From contig NC_035437.2 of NCBI RefSeq assembly GCF_002127325.2, forward strand, positions 112,608,821 through 112,672,820: a stretch of DNA of 64,000 nucleotides, given 5' to 3'. The notes under the pieces are model-generated. The model made no database searches and was not told where the DNA came from. It worked only from the letters and a program-made list of their open reading frames with translations. Origin of the DNA: Helianthus annuus. Lineage: Eukaryota > Streptophyta > Magnoliopsida > Asterales > Asteraceae. This document shows, one piece after another, positions 23,386-34,713 of the stretch; within the stretch, counting starts at the first letter, position 1, and every line of letters starts with the position of its first letter. A program made the position numbers and the translations under genes.

Positions 23386-24138
23386 TCAGTAACGACGCTC
23401 CCTCTCGTCGTACTTCCAAGAGATCTGCTCCCCCATTTCCCGGATCCTATTCCCGGTGCCTATCAGTTCTTCACCAAACTGACGTAGTTCAGCTAAATTT
23501 TCATAGCTCATTGGCGGATTAGGGATAGGTTCTGGATCAAATTGTGGGAGAAAACTATAGGGACTATTGACTATATTTTGGAATTGCCAGTCATTGGTCC
23601 ACCATTCCTCCATTTGGCCTAATGGTCGGGTGTGAACTAGTGGGTCTGGAATAGCTGGTCCTAGGTTTATTGGGAATTGGGCTGTAGCAGGATAAGAGAA
23701 GAGATTATCGTTGATAGGCTCTAGTACATCACAATTATCCAGTAGGCGGTCTATTTCGTCCTGGAATGTGATTTCCTCAGGCTGTTTAGAGCTTTCTCCG
23801 ATCTCTATTCCCTTTTTCTTTAAGTCTATCCCTATTTCTGCTGGTTTGGAACTTTCTCCGGTTTCTATTTCTTTTCCCTTGCTCACACTCACAGGGTTTT
23901 CTATTTTAGGGATTCTCCTAGGCTTCCTTCTGCGCACTTTTCGCCACCCTACATATCTTCTCCTCTTTTTAGGTTTTGCTTTTTCCAGCGGTGGAGCTTG
24001 GAATTCTAGCGGTTCCTCTATGTCAGCAATGTAACCAGTGAAGTTGTGGGAGACTTCAATTGGCACAGGATAGAGGTTCAGGTTCTGAAATGCTTCCGAC
24101 ATCTCATTCATGCTGTACGACATATATGCAAAATGCAC
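23386..24138 (-). CDS. Extra ORF b upstream of gag in element A, unknown function
   Basis: An intact 250-residue ORF lies between ORF a and gag, on the same strand. Residues about 50-75 are strongly basic (AKPKKRRRYVGWRKVRRRKP), resembling a nuclear or nucleic-acid-binding patch. The middle contains the repeated phrase EIETGESSKPAEIG / GIEIGESSKQPEEI, and the C-terminal half is Pro/Phe-rich. I recognise no domain. It is intact although the adjacent gag-pol has three stops. It may be an additional retroelement ORF of unknown role, or an untranslated leader ORF. Confidence 0.6.
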   Translation of the reverse strand: MHFAYMSYSMNEMSEAFQNLNLYPVPIEVSHNFTGYIADIEEPLEFQAPPLEKAKPKKRRRYVGWRKVRRRKPRRIPKIENPVSVSKGKEIETGESSKPAEIGIDLKKKGIEIGESSKQPEEITFQDEIDRLLDNCDVLEPINDNLFSYPATAQFPINLGPAIPDPLVHTRPLGQMEEWWTNDWQFQNIVNSPYSFLPQFDPEPIPNPPMSYENLAELRQFGEELIGTGNRIREMGEQISWKYDERERRY

Positions 24139-24285
24139 AAAATGCTAAGTTAAAACTTTGGAACAAAGCTTAACAAATAAACATTTTTATTGCACACCAA
24201 TTTGTACAACATAACAGCAAACAGAACACACTCAGATTTATTTATTTTATTTACTGGGAAGTGTTGTTACTAAACTTAGGGTTTT

Positions 24286-24588
24286 TTAAAGATTTGCATT
24301 TTCTGCTACAATAGCGAGCAGATACAGGTTTGCCCATTTTTCATCTAAATTGTCTAGTTCCTGGACTTCTGGGTTAAACCTCACTCTCTTAGCTTGGGGT
24401 TTCTTTTTCTCTAGACCCTTTCTAAGAATTGAATTCCTTTTCTCCGGGGTAAGAGGGTTTTCATAATTTGCCTTACGGACAAAGATTCCTTCTTCTAAAT
24501 TGGTGGGAGATTTGGAGGAAGAGGTTCCTTGTTCTTTAGGTGTACTATCTAATTTGCGGTAGATAGCAGAAATCTTTTGTTTACCCAT
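24286..24588 (-). CDS. Extra ORF a upstream of gag in element A, unknown function
   Basis: A 100-residue ORF is the first after the primer site (24702-24715) on the minus strand, and ORF b follows 147 bp later. The sequence is basic, with a Lys/Arg cluster RKGLEKKKPQAKRVRFNPE in the second half. The RVRF phrase resembles PP1-docking RVxF motifs, but that is only a resemblance. No known domain. An ORF in this position is not standard for Del/Tekay-type chromoviruses as I know them. Confidence 0.5.
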   Translation of the reverse strand: MGKQKISAIYRKLDSTPKEQGTSSSKSPTNLEEGIFVRKANYENPLTPEKRNSILRKGLEKKKPQAKRVRFNPEVQELDNLDEKWANLYLLAIVAENANL

Positions 24589-24701
24589 ACTGTAATTTTA
24601 ACAATTAGTCAGTTAATGCACACATTTTCACAGAATGACAAATTAAATTTTCCTATGTACTTAAATTAAAATAGTGAGCTTAATCAGTAAGCTTAAAACA
24701 G

Positions 24702-24715
24702 TGGCTCTGATACCA
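24702..24715 (-). other. Element A primer binding site (initiator tRNA-Met)
   Basis: The plus strand reads TGGCTCTGATACCA, eight bases left of the right LTR start at 24724. On the minus strand it is TGGTATCAGAGCCA, the standard iMet primer site. It confirms minus-strand orientation. Confidence 0.92.
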
Positions 24716-24723
24716 CCTTTTCC

Positions 24724-25292
24724 TGTCACGGCCCCCGACCCGGTTTGACCCGTTTCAGGAGCCGCGGGACAGGAATCCCGTGGTATTTAATTTAAGCGAC
24801 AGCGGAAGTCTTTTTTTAAAAACAGGATCTTTCAATAATTTAAACTGCTCGTTTCATAACTTAGGGATAAATTCCCGAAATTTACAATAATGTGATTTCT
24901 CAGGGAAATCTTTATTTTCAAAACATGTTCATTTATTTATTTACATTGAGCCACTTTTCTAAGCTGGGAGTGCTCCACGGCACTTTTCTTTGCTCATACC
25001 AGATCACCTGAAACATGTTTGAAAAAGGTTTATTCAGCGGGGAAATACTGAGTGAATCATTCATTTTGTTGAAAACGACACATTTGTTATAATCTACAGT
25101 ATTAAGGGGAATTACAATGTTTCTGATATCAAACCAACTACCCACAGTATTTGCCACTCGACCATCCATTGGCTAGCCCATTTGTCCAATGGTGTCTGTG
25201 ACTGTGGTCAGATCACCCCTTGGCCACCCGTTTGTCCAAGTGTGACGGGAAATAAGTAATGTATACAAAACCCCACATACCGGCTGTAACTT
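24724..25292 (-). repeat. Element A 5' LTR, first fragment
   Basis: Matches 17105-17673. It is interrupted by element B after AACTT (25288-25292) and resumes at 34714. Confidence 0.92.
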
Positions 25293-27446
25293 TGTCACAC
25301 CCCCAAAATCCACCTGCGGAGTATCACCGCTTGGGAGCGTGACTGACCAGGATCAAGCCACCAATCATATTGAACATGCATATAGTATTAAGTAAGATAA
25401 AAGAAAACCATCCGTTCAATACAAAAGGTGTTCAAAACATGTTATTGTTTTAAAGTGTAGCGGAAGCATAGTAATAATCCAACACTAGTAAATAGTTCAA
25501 ATGTTATAATAGTTCAGCATAGAAACCACGAATCCTTGTCCACAACGACCCGCTTCTCCAGTGCAAGCTCCAAGTACCTAACGATCTGCAAGGCATGTAA
25601 CAGAATGGTCAACAAACTAGTTGAGCGAGTTCACAGTAAGTAAATGTGTAACAGTAAGTAACAGGTGGCTCTACAGGGCCGATAGTAAGTTATGCTGGTG
25701 GGGGCTTCCCATGTTAAGTGACCACTAGACTGTTCGTATTATTATCCCTGTTCTTCGTCCGAGAACAGAAGTGTGTATAAAGTGTGCGTAGGTTTTACGC
25801 ACGTATCCTTCGTAACCTGAGGATAGGAGTAAGTAATGCGTACACGTAGGTTTTACGTGCGTATCCTTCGTAACCGAGGATAGAATGGCATGTGAACCCG
25901 TAGGTGTTATCCCAACCTACGTAACCGTCCTGACATCCGAGGACATGATAGGTGACAGTCTAGTAAAGCATATGTACGTTCCTTTCAATAACAACCTTTA
26001 ACCCATTCCCACAACCCGGGAATCCCATGCCTTAGTAGGAGTGTGAACTCACCTTGGTTTGCTCGGTATGCTAAGTTATGCACTCACAAGTAATTAATCA
26101 CGTCCTAGTGTATGCACGTATAACAAATCAGTTCATGTTCGAAATTGTACGCATGCAGTTAATTGTTCACATAGCAGTCAGTTTGCATATCGGCACAACA
26201 CGTAGTATTACACGAATATGTTCACCACCAAGCATGGCATGACAATTAATTCAACATATGTTCAATCAGTCAAAGTATGTTCATAATCCCTAACATCCTT
26301 CGAATCCAGTCACTATCTTTCGACAACAGTAATCACAATTATCTTTCGGAAACAATTACCACAATTATCCTTCGGGCCAATGTTATGTTCCGAATCCTAT
26401 GTCATCTTTCGATCACACACATATCTTTCGGTCAACAGGTATCTTTCGGTCAACAGATATCTTTCGGTCAACAGATATCTTTCGGTCAACAGATATCTTT
26501 CGGTCAACAGATATCTTTCGGTCAACAGATATCTTTCGGTCACAACTATGTTTCGACTACAAGCATCTTTCGATCAATCAACAGTTACGTATATCACCAT
26601 CAGTTACGAATATCACAGAAACAGAAACCCTAATCATCTACAGCCGTCATCATCATTAACAATCATCATCACATCAGTTACATTACACAGAAGGCACAAG
26701 ATCATCTACGACAGTTACTATCATTCCTAGAAATCATTTAACGGTAACAAAATCAATCATCAACCAATCCGAATCGTCATCTATGTGTCATGTAAACATA
26801 ATCATCATTTGGTTCAACTATCTAACATACATATCCGGTTTATCATAACCGATTCATAAAATATTATCATTGAACATCATCAAAACGGATCCGATAATCA
26901 TGCATATCCGATTAACATACAATGATAGATTGCAAGACAATAGATAAATCATGGAATCAAAGCATCGTGAAATCAAAGCATCGTAAACAACACCACACAC
27001 TAACCGGAAATCTGGATTACGGAATGAATTCCTTCGAACAGAGAGTAGGTCTGCTATATGCCTGCTATATGCCGTAACACACACAATGGAACTAGGGTTT
27101 TCCGGAAACTAACTGTTGTCTAACATGCATTCACGTATTTAAACGTATCACAGAAATGGGCCAAGCCCATTAGAATAACTGGGCCGAAACATATCGAAGG
27201 ATATGTTTCGTGATTCATCATTCCGAAGGATGATCTTTCGGATCGAAGGATGTGTTTCGACATCCTTCGATTCATGCATCATGTTTCGAGGGACATCCTT
27301 CGAAAGTTGGGCCATGTATCATACTAACTAGTTAACACATAATACAAGTTTCACAATATGGCAATCAAATGTGCAATTAAGCAATTAGTCAATACATGTT
27401 CGTGTAATACCTATGAAATCAAATCTTGGAATTTCGAGTTGTCACA
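25293..27446 (-). repeat. Element B 3' LTR (left copy)
   Basis: A 2154-bp LTR, identical in length to the right copy with a constant offset of 7262. It contains an 18-bp tandem array (26421-26546) and a run of hairpins (27185-27270). Short ORFs inside it recur in the other LTR and are not treated as genes. Confidence 0.95.
26421..26546. repeat. 18-bp tandem repeat in element B LTR, seven copies
   Basis: CTTTCGGTCA begins at 26425, 26443, 26461, 26479, 26497, 26515 and 26533, an exact 18-bp period. The same array lies at 33683-33808 in the other LTR. It is embedded in further looser TTTCG/CTTCG motifs across the LTR. Confidence 0.95.
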
Positions 27447-27515
27447 TTATCCCCAACTTAAAAGAAATTTCGTCCCGAAATTTGGTACGCACTTACTGAG
27501 GAAGCTAGGTATCGT

Positions 27516-30500
27516 TCACTGGTTTTCCTGGGGTGTCACATCATCCCCCCGTTGATTTGGAATTTCGTCCCGAAATTCAGTAGTAGTAGCTTCAGCCTCA
27601 GAAGTGGATGCATTGGTTTCGAATAGCTGGGGGTACTTTTCTTTCATCTGATCTTCGCGTTCCCAGGTATACTCTGGACCACGCTGGGAGTTCCAACGAA
27701 CTCGAACAAGAGGGATTCTCTTGTGTTTGAGGACCTTAACATCCCGGTCCGTGATTTCAACTGGTTCCTCGACGAACTGCAACCGCTCGTCGATAGTGAG
27801 TTCCTTAAAAGGAATTATAAGGGTCTCATCTGATAGGCATTTCTTCAGATTCGACACGTGGAATACATTGTGAACTGCACCGAGTTCAGCTGGTAGGTTC
27901 AACTTGTAGGCTACCTTGCCAATCTTTTCTGAAATTTCGAATGGTCCGACGTACCGCGGATTTAGTTTGCCCCGTTTGCCAAAACGTACCACACCCTTCC
28001 AGGGTGAAACTTTCAATAAAACCCGGTCCCCGACCTCAAATTCCAATGGTTTTCTACGCTTATCCGCGTAGGCTTTCTGACGGTCGCGTGCTGCCGCCAT
28101 GCGTTGACGTATCTGTGCTATCTTTTCTGTGGCGTCCACAACAATATCTGGACCCGTAATCTGACTATCCCCCACCTCTGCCCAACAGAGAGGTGACCGG
28201 CATTTACGTCCGTACAATGCCTCGAATGGAGCGGCTTGAATGCTGGTATGGTAACTGTTATTGTACGAGAACTCCACCAGAGGGAGATGTTTTTCCCAGC
28301 CGTTGCCGAAATCGATAACACACGCTCGAAGCATGTCTTCTAGAGTTTGAATAGTTCGCTCAGACTGCCCATCTGTCTGAGGATGATATGCTGTGCTCAT
28401 GTCTAATCGTGAGCCGAAAGATTTGTGCATCGCTTGCCAAAGCTCTGACGTGAATCGTGCATCGCGATCCGAAATAATAGAAGTGGGCACTCCGTGCCTC
28501 GAAACAACTTCTTTAAGATAAACGTCTGCGAGAGTGGAGAACTTATCCGTTTCCTTGATCGGTAGGAAGTGTGCAGACTTGGTGAGTCGATCAACTATGA
28601 CCCATATTGTATCGTTCCCACGCTGAGATCTAGGCAGACCGGTAACAAAATCCATGGAAATTTCTTCCCATTTCCATTGTGGTATCTTAGGCTGCTGAAG
28701 TAGACCAGCTGGTTTCTGATATTCAACCTTGACTCTCGCACAGGTTAAGCATTTGCCAACATAGGTGGCGATGTGGGCCTTCATACTAGGCCACCAATAA
28801 GTAGTGCTGATGTCGTGGTACATTTTATCCGACCCTGGATGTACCGAGTAGTGAGACTTGTGAGCTTCATCCATTACAAGTTCGCGTAAACCGCCATAAA
28901 GTGGGACCCAAATACGCCCCGTTACATAGTAGGCGCCGTCTTCCTTTTGTTCCATTTGTTGCCTTGAACCGCGCAAGGCTTCAGCCTTGACGTTTTCGGG
29001 TTTTAGTGCTTCTATCTGAGCTGCTCGTATCTGTGCAGGAAGACTGGACTGAATGGTAAGCTGTAGCGCTCGCACGCGCTTAGGTAGAGAGTCTTTCCGA
29101 CTGAGGGCATCAGCCACAACATTGGCCTTGCCTGGATGATACTTGATGGCGCATTCGTAGTCGTTCAGAAGTTCAACCCATCTCCGTTGACGCATATTCA
29201 AATCCTTTTGCTTAAGAATATGCTCGAGACTCCTGTGATCGGTGTAAATCGTGCACTTGGTACCGTACAGGTAGTGTCGCCATATCTTAAGCGCGAAAAC
29301 AACAGCTCCCAGCTCTAAATCGTGCGTCGTGTAGTTCCGTTCATGAACCTTGAGTTGCCGCGAAGCGTAGGCTATCACTTTATCACGTTGCATCAACACA
29401 CATCCAAGACCCTGGATGGATGCATCACAGTATACCACGAAGTCATCTGTGCCCTCTGGCAATGAAAGAATAGGTGCGCTGCAAAGCCTATCCTTTAAGT
29501 ACTGAAAAGCGGTCTCCTGTGCATTACCCCATCTGTAAACGACACCTTTCTGTGTAAGCATAGTGAGTGGTTGCGCGATCTTTGAGAAGTCTTTAATAAA
29601 TCGCCTGTAGTAACCCGCCAAACCCAAGAATTGGCGTATTTCAGTCGGTGTACGCGGTGCTGGCCAGTTTCTGATTGAATCAACCTTGGATGGATCGACA
29701 TGAATCCCATCCTTGTTTACCACATGGCCTAAGAAGTGGACTTCACGAAGCCAGAAGTCGCATTTAGAAAACTTTGCATACAGTTGCTCTTTTCGAAGAA
29801 GTTCCAAGATAATACGTAGATGCTGCTCGTGCTCCTCCTGACTCTTGGAGTAAATCAAAATGTCGTCGATGAAAACGATGACGAACTTGTCGAGATACGG
29901 TTTGCACACCCTGTTCATAAGATCCATGAAGACTGCAGGTGCGTTTGTAAGCCCGAATGGCATGACCAGAAACTCGTAGTGACCATAACGAGTTCTGAAA
30001 GCAGTTTTGGAGACGTCCTCATCCCGGACTCTCAGCTGATGATACCCTGACCTCAAATCGATCTTGGAAAAGTAACACGACCCTTGCAACTGGTCGAATA
30101 AGTCATCTATGCGTGGAAGAGGATAACGGTTCTTCACCGTCACCTTGTTGAGTTCACGGTAGTCGATGCACATCCTGAACGTACCGTCTTTCTTCTTCAC
30201 AAATAACACTGGAGCTCCCCAAGGCGAAGAGCTTGGACGAATAAAGCCCTTTTCCAAGAGCTCTTGCAGCTGCTTCGACAGTTCTTCCAGTTCGGTTGGA
30301 GCTAAACGATACGGTGCGCGGGCTATTGGTGTTGCTCCAGGAGTTAACTCAATCTGAAACTCGACTTGACGATGAGGAGGTAAACCAGGTAAATCTTCAG
30401 GAAACACCTGAGGGAAGTCACGTACAACTGGGATATCCTCCAGCTTCTTTTCCTTTGCCGATGCATCAGTAACGAGAGCCAGAATGGCAGTATGCCCCTT

Positions 30501-31496
30501 TCGTAAACATTTCTGCGCCTTCAGGTAAGAGATGATGCCAACCACAGCACCACTCTTGTCGCCCTGAACTTCGAGAGGTTCTTGACTGGAGCGAGGAATA
30601 CGAATAACTTTTTCCTTGCATAAGATCTCTGCGTGATGTTGAGATAACCAATCCATGCCGATGACGACGTCGAAGCTACCCAAGACTATGGGTATGAGAT
30701 CAATCGTGAAAGTCTGACCCGCTAGAACAATGCTACAACCCTTGACTACATGAGCGGCTTCTACACTTTTACCATTCGCTAGTTCTACGACGTGTTTAGT
30801 GTCTAGAGGTGTTGGTGTACGTTTTAATAAGTTACTCATTTTCAATGACATATAGCTTGTATCAGCACCCGAATCAAATAAGACAGTAACATAAATATCG
30901 TCGAGAAGAAACTTACCCATAACCACATTGGGATCATTCACTGCATCACCTCGACCCAACACAAATGCTCGACCACGAGCTTCATTGCCGTTGTTGTTGT
31001 TGTTGTTGTTGTTGTTGCCCCCATTATTGTTATGGTTCCCGTTGCCCTGATGGTTGTTGTTGCGGTTCTGGTTCAACTGTGGGCAATCGCGTTTGAAGTG
31101 ACCTTCAGCCCCACACTTATAACACCCCCTGTTGCCCTGTTGCTGATTCTGCTGATTCTGTGGAGCTGGTTGCTGAGGCTGCTGATTCTGATTTGCAGGG
31201 CGAGCGCTTCTACAATCTTTGGCCTCGTGACCCATCTTTAAACACCTTTGACAACGGCCCTTATTGCACTGGCCGCTGTGATGCCTGTTGCAGTTGTTAC
31301 ACTTTGGGAGATTTCCGCGATACTGTCTGTGGCTGCTCGATGAGTGCTGACTGGGACTTTGGTAACTGTCCGTCTTTCGCTGCTGATTCTGGGACTGAAC
31401 CGAAACTGATGCTTTGCTTGAATCCCCCTCCCACTTTCTCTTACTTTCGCTGGGAGTAGCAAGTGTAGTAGTAGCAGTAGCGGTAGCACTGATACG
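27516..31496 (-). CDS. Element B gag C-terminus, protease, RT, RNase H, integrase (pol), open frame
   Basis: The frame is open for 1327 codons from just after the gag frameshift; the first ATG in it is at 31235. Gag-end fingers: [26 protein letters not shown] and, after the [17 protein letters not shown] (residues 38-51). A poly-Asn linker follows. The protease has [12 protein letters not shown] (121) and [10 protein letters not shown] has [20 protein letters not shown] and [11 protein letters not shown] (455). RNase H has [16 protein letters not shown]. Integrase has [33 protein letters not shown] and [13 protein letters not shown] chromodomain-like end ([20 protein letters not shown]) precedes a short acidic tail. 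All catalytic motifs appear intact. It would copy the RNA into DNA and integrate it. Confidence 0.93.
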   Translation of the reverse strand, partial: RISATATATTTLATPSESKRKWEGDSSKASVSVQSQNQQRKTDSYQSPSQHSSSSHRQYRGNLPKCNNCNRHHSGQCNKGRCQRCLKMGHEAKDCRSARPANQNQQPQQPAPQNQQNQQQGNRGCYKCGAEGHFKRDCPQLNQNRNNNHQGNGNHNNNGGNNNNNNNNNGNEARGRAFVLGRGDAVNDPNVVMGKFLLDDIYVTVLFDSGADTSYMSLKMSNLLKRTPTPLDTKHVVELANGKSVEAAHVVKGCSIVLAGQTFTIDLIPIVLGSFDVVIGMDWLSQHHAEILCKEKVIRIPRSSQEPLEVQGDKSGAVVGIISYLKAQKCLRKGHTAILALVTDASAKEKKLEDIPVVRDFPQVFPEDLPGLPPHRQVEFQIELTPGATPIARAPYRLAPTELEELSKQLQELLEKGFIRPSSSPWGAPVLFVKKKDGTFRMCIDYRELNKVTVKNRYPLPRIDDLFDQLQGSCYFSKIDLRSGYHQLRVRDEDVSKTAFRTRYGHYEFLVMPFGLTNAPAVFMDLMNRVCKPYLDKFVIVFIDDILIYSKSQEEHEQHLRIILELLRKEQLYAKFSKCDFWLREVHFLGHVVNKDGIHVDPSKVDSIRNWPAPRTPTEIRQFLGLAGYYRRFIKDFSKIAQPLTMLTQKGVVYRWGNAQETAFQYLKDRLCSAPILSLPEGTDDFVVYCDASIQGLGCVLMQRDKVIAYASRQLKVHERNYTTHDLELGAVVFALKIWRHYLYGTKCTIYTDHRSLEHILKQKDLNMRQRRWVELLNDYECAIKYHPGKANVVADALSRKDSLPKRVRALQLTIQSSLPAQIRAAQIEALKPENVKAEALRGSRQQMEQKEDGAYYVTGRIWVPLYGGLRELVMDEAHKSHYSVHPGSDKMYHDISTTYWWPSMKAHIATYVGKCLTCARVKVEYQKPAGLLQQPKIPQWKWEEISMDFVTGLPRSQRGNDTIWVIVDRLTKSAHFLPIKETDKFSTLADVYLKEVVSRHGVPTSIISDRDARFTSELWQAMHKSFGSRLDMSTAYHPQTDGQSERTIQTLEDMLRACVIDFGNGWEKHLPLVEFSYNNSYHTSIQAAPFEALYGRKCRSPLCWAEVGDSQITGPDIVVDATEKIAQIRQRMAAARDRQKAYADKRRKPLEFEVGDRVLLKVSPWKGVVRFGKRGKLNPRYVGPFEISEKIGKVAYKLNLPAELGAVHNVFHVSNLKKCLSDETLIIPFKELTIDERLQFVEEPVEITDRDVKVLKHKRIPLVRVRWNSQRGPEYTWEREDQMKEKYPQLFETNASTSEAEATTTEFRDEIPNQRGDDVTPQENQ

Positions 31497-32088
31497 CTTT
31501 GGCAGTTTGCCCCTGGTCTACTGCCTGATCTGTGATGCGATGAGCGAGACGCTGGATTTCCTGGATGTTGTTGAGGTTAGCCGACGTTACGTGGCTCTGA
31601 ATCTCTGACGCGAGCCCCTTGAGATACAACTCAATTCGCTTGTATGGAGGATCTACCATAGTTGGGCACAGCACAGCCAACTCATTCGATCTTTTGGTGT
31701 AAGCTTCGATTTCCGAACCAACCATTTTCAAGTTATACAACTCGTCCTCCAACTTGTGAATGTCTTCTCTAGTGCAGTATTCCCTCTTGATCAGTTCTTT
31801 GAATTCATTCCAAGGTGTGGCGTTAGCAGCTGCCAACCCTAAGATCTGCACTTGTGCGTTCCACCAAGTGAGCGCAATCCCTTCAAGTGTGCCAGTGGCG
31901 AACTTCACCCTGCGAGCCTCAGGGCATTCACACATTTCGAAAACCGACTCGAGCTTTTCAAACCAGTGGAGGAGTCCAACTGCCCCCTCCGTGCCACTGA
32001 ACGAGCTAGGACGACAGTCCATGAAAGTCTTGAAGGTACACGCAGGTTGTTGCTGAGCGGGTTGACCTATTGTGTACGAATAGGACAA
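31441..32088 (-). pseudogene. Element B gag capsid region, ended by a one-base insertion
   Basis: This capsid-like frame has CTFKTFMDCRPSSFSGTEG, LLHWFEKLESVFEMC, TWWNAQVQ and WNEFKELIKREYC, the usual chromovirus gag pattern. After DQGQTAK the frame shifts. Removing one base at about 31497 would restore the zinc-finger and pol frame, so this is a one-base insertion. The ATG at 32088 may not be the true start. An upstream ATG at 32232 opens a more typical gag N-terminus (MAARITMTQAQLEALVAA), separated by a possible 90-nt intron. Confidence 0.85.
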
Positions 32089-32156
32089 GGTTAAATACGA
32101 GAATTATTGTAGGATCTAAAGATCCTTGTATGAATCTATACCGCAGGATATACTAC
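32067..32156 (-). other. Possible 90-nt intron in element B gag
   Basis: On the minus strand the candidate begins GTAGTATATC (32156) and ends GTACACAATAG (32067). Upstream, MAARITMTQAQLEALVAA begins at 32232. Joining the two sides creates a GGT codon and continues in frame to QPAQQQPACTFKTF. Unspliced, the frame meets TAG in the middle. Splice-site dinucleotides and AT content are plausible, but a small insertion could look the same. Confidence 0.45.
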
Positions 32157-32537
32157 CTGCTTGGGCGGCTGCAACTGCCGCAGCAACGAGAGCCTCTAGC
32201 TGGGCTTGAGTCATGGTAATTCGTGCGGCCATTGATCTTCACATCAAAGGCAACATAAGTGAGAAAGGTTCGCGAATAGTGCGATGACAGAAGAGTGTAA
32301 GCACATAAGTATTCTCATGCAATGTCAAGTTGTGAGCAAGTAATGTAAGCATACTACGAGCAAAGTTCTGTGCAAATTCTAGCATGTAGGCAATAAACAT
32401 AAACCTTATTACCTAGGGAGTTGAGTCTTGCACGTGGAGCGAAGCGTCGTTGTGGATCGTTGAGAGCACTGTTCTGGTTATAGTCTGGTTTTAATAAAAA
32501 CGTTTTCCCATATTAAAACCAAGTTCTCTATAACCAA

Positions 32538-32552
32538 TGGCTCTGATACCAA
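32538..32552 (-). other. Element B primer binding site (initiator tRNA-Met)
   Basis: The plus strand has TGGCTCTGATACCAA two bases before the right LTR. On the minus strand this is TTGGTATCAGAGCCA, complementary to the initiator tRNA-Met 3' end. Confidence 0.92.
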
Positions 32553-32554
32553 TC

Positions 32555-34708
32555 TGTCACACCCCCAAAATCCACCTGCGGAGTATCACCGCTTGGGAGC
32601 GTGACTGACCAGGATCAAGCCACCAATCATATTGAACATGCATATAGTATTAAGTAAGATAAAAGAAAACCATCCGTTCAATACAAAAGGTGTTCAAAAC
32701 ATGTTATTGTTTTAAAGTGTAGCGGAAGCATAGTAATAATCCAACACTAGTAAATAGTTCAAATGTTATAATAGTTCAGCATAGAAACCACGAATCCTTG
32801 TCCACAACGACCCGCTTCTCCAGTGCAAGCTCCAAGTACCTAACGATCTGCAAGGCATGTAACAGAATGGTCAACAAACTAGTTGAGCGAGTTCACAGTA
32901 AGTAAATGTGTAACAGTAAGTAACAGGTGGCTCTACAGGGCCGATAGTAAGTTATGCTGGTGGGGGCTTCCCATGTTAAGTGACCACTAGACTGTTCGTA
33001 TTATTATCCCTGTTCTTCGTCCGAGAACAGAAGTGTGTATAAAGTGTGCGTAGGTTTTACGCACGTATCCTTCGTAACCTGAGGATAGGAGTAAGTAATG
33101 CGTACACGTAGGTTTTACGTGCGTATCCTTCGTAACCGAGGATAGAATGGCATGTGAACCCGTAGGTGTTATCCCAACCTACGTAACCGTCCTGACATCC
33201 GAGGACATGATAGGTGACAGTCTAGTAAAGCATATGTACGTTCCTTTCAATAACAACCTTTAACCCATTCCCACAACCCGGGAATCCCATGCCTTAGTAG
33301 GAGTGTGAACTCACCTTGGTTTGCTCGGTATGCTAAGTTATGCACTCACAAGTAATTAATCACGTCCTAGTGTATGCACGTATAACAAATCAGTTCATGT
33401 TCGAAATTGTACGCATGCAGTTAATTGTTCACATAGCAGTCAGTTTGCATATCGGCACAACACGTAGTATTACACGAATATGTTCACCACCAAGCATGGC
33501 ATGACAATTAATTCAACATATGTTCAATCAGTCAAAGTATGTTCATAATCCCTAACATCCTTCGAATCCAGTCACTATCTTTCGACAACAGTAATCACAA
33601 TTATCTTTCGGAAACAATTACCACAATTATCCTTCGGGCCAATGTTATGTTCCGAATCCTATGTCATCTTTCGATCACACACATATCTTTCGGTCAACAG
33701 GTATCTTTCGGTCAACAGATATCTTTCGGTCAACAGATATCTTTCGGTCAACAGATATCTTTCGGTCAACAGATATCTTTCGGTCAACAGATATCTTTCG
33801 GTCACAACTATGTTTCGACTACAAGCATCTTTCGATCAATCAACAGTTACGTATATCACCATCAGTTACGAATATCACAGAAACAGAAACCCTAATCATC
33901 TACAGCCGTCATCATCATTAACAATCATCATCACATCAGTTACATTACACAGAAGGCACAAGATCATCTACGACAGTTACTATCATTCCTAGAAATCATT
34001 TAACGGTAACAAAATCAATCATCAACCAATCCGAATCGTCATCTATGTGTCATGTAAACATAATCATCATTTGGTTCAACTATCTAACATACATATCCGG
34101 TTTATCATAACCGATTCATAAAATATTATCATTGAACATCATCAAAACGGATCCGATAATCATGCATATCCGATTAACATACAATGATAGATTGCAAGAC
34201 AATAGATAAATCATGGAATCAAAGCATCGTGAAATCAAAGCATCGTAAACAACACCACACACTAACCGGAAATCTGGATTACGGAATGAATTCCTTCGAA
34301 CAGAGAGTAGGTCTGCTATATGCCTGCTATATGCCGTAACACACACAATGGAACTAGGGTTTTCCGGAAACTAACTGTTGTCTAACATGCATTCACGTAT
34401 TTAAACGTATCACAGAAATGGGCCAAGCCCATTAGAATAACTGGGCCGAAACATATCGAAGGATATGTTTCGTGATTCATCATTCCGAAGGATGATCTTT
34501 CGGATCGAAGGATGTGTTTCGACATCCTTCGATTCATGCATCATGTTTCGAGGGACATCCTTCGAAAGTTGGGCCATGTATCATACTAACTAGTTAACAC
34601 ATAATACAAGTTTCACAATATGGCAATCAAATGTGCAATTAAGCAATTAGTCAATACATGTTCGTGTAATACCTATGAAATCAAATCTTGGAATTTCGAG
34701 TTGTCACA
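32555..34708 (-). repeat. Element B 5' LTR (right copy)
   Basis: A 2154-bp promoter-bearing LTR for the minus-strand transcript. Its U3 start, at the high-coordinate end, carries the hairpin cluster (about 34447-34532), and the 18-bp array lies about 900-1025 bp further in. Confidence 0.95.
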
Positions 34709-34713
34709 AACTT

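Larger units (their letters stand above)
25293..34708 (-). mobile_element. Element B: young, nearly intact Ty3/gypsy chromovirus-like element
   Basis: This 9416-bp element has TGTCACACCC and GAGTTGTCACA ends and a 5-bp duplication AACTT (25288-25292 and 34709-34713). Coding is on the minus strand. The two LTRs are both exactly 2154 bp, and I found no difference in the parts I compared, so insertion is recent. It is the innermost and youngest layer of the nest. The only coding damage seen is a one-base insertion in gag. Confidence 0.95.

Noticed and set aside
26421..26546. CRISPR-like array
   Set aside because: The repeats are contiguous 18-bp units without spacers in a plant retrotransposon LTR.
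26277..26730. Overlapping ORFs rich in SFGQQI or YLSVNR repeats, also at 33539-33992
   Set aside because: They are produced by the 18-bp tandem array (a multiple of three) inside the element B LTR and are open in three frames at once. No start or promoter supports them.
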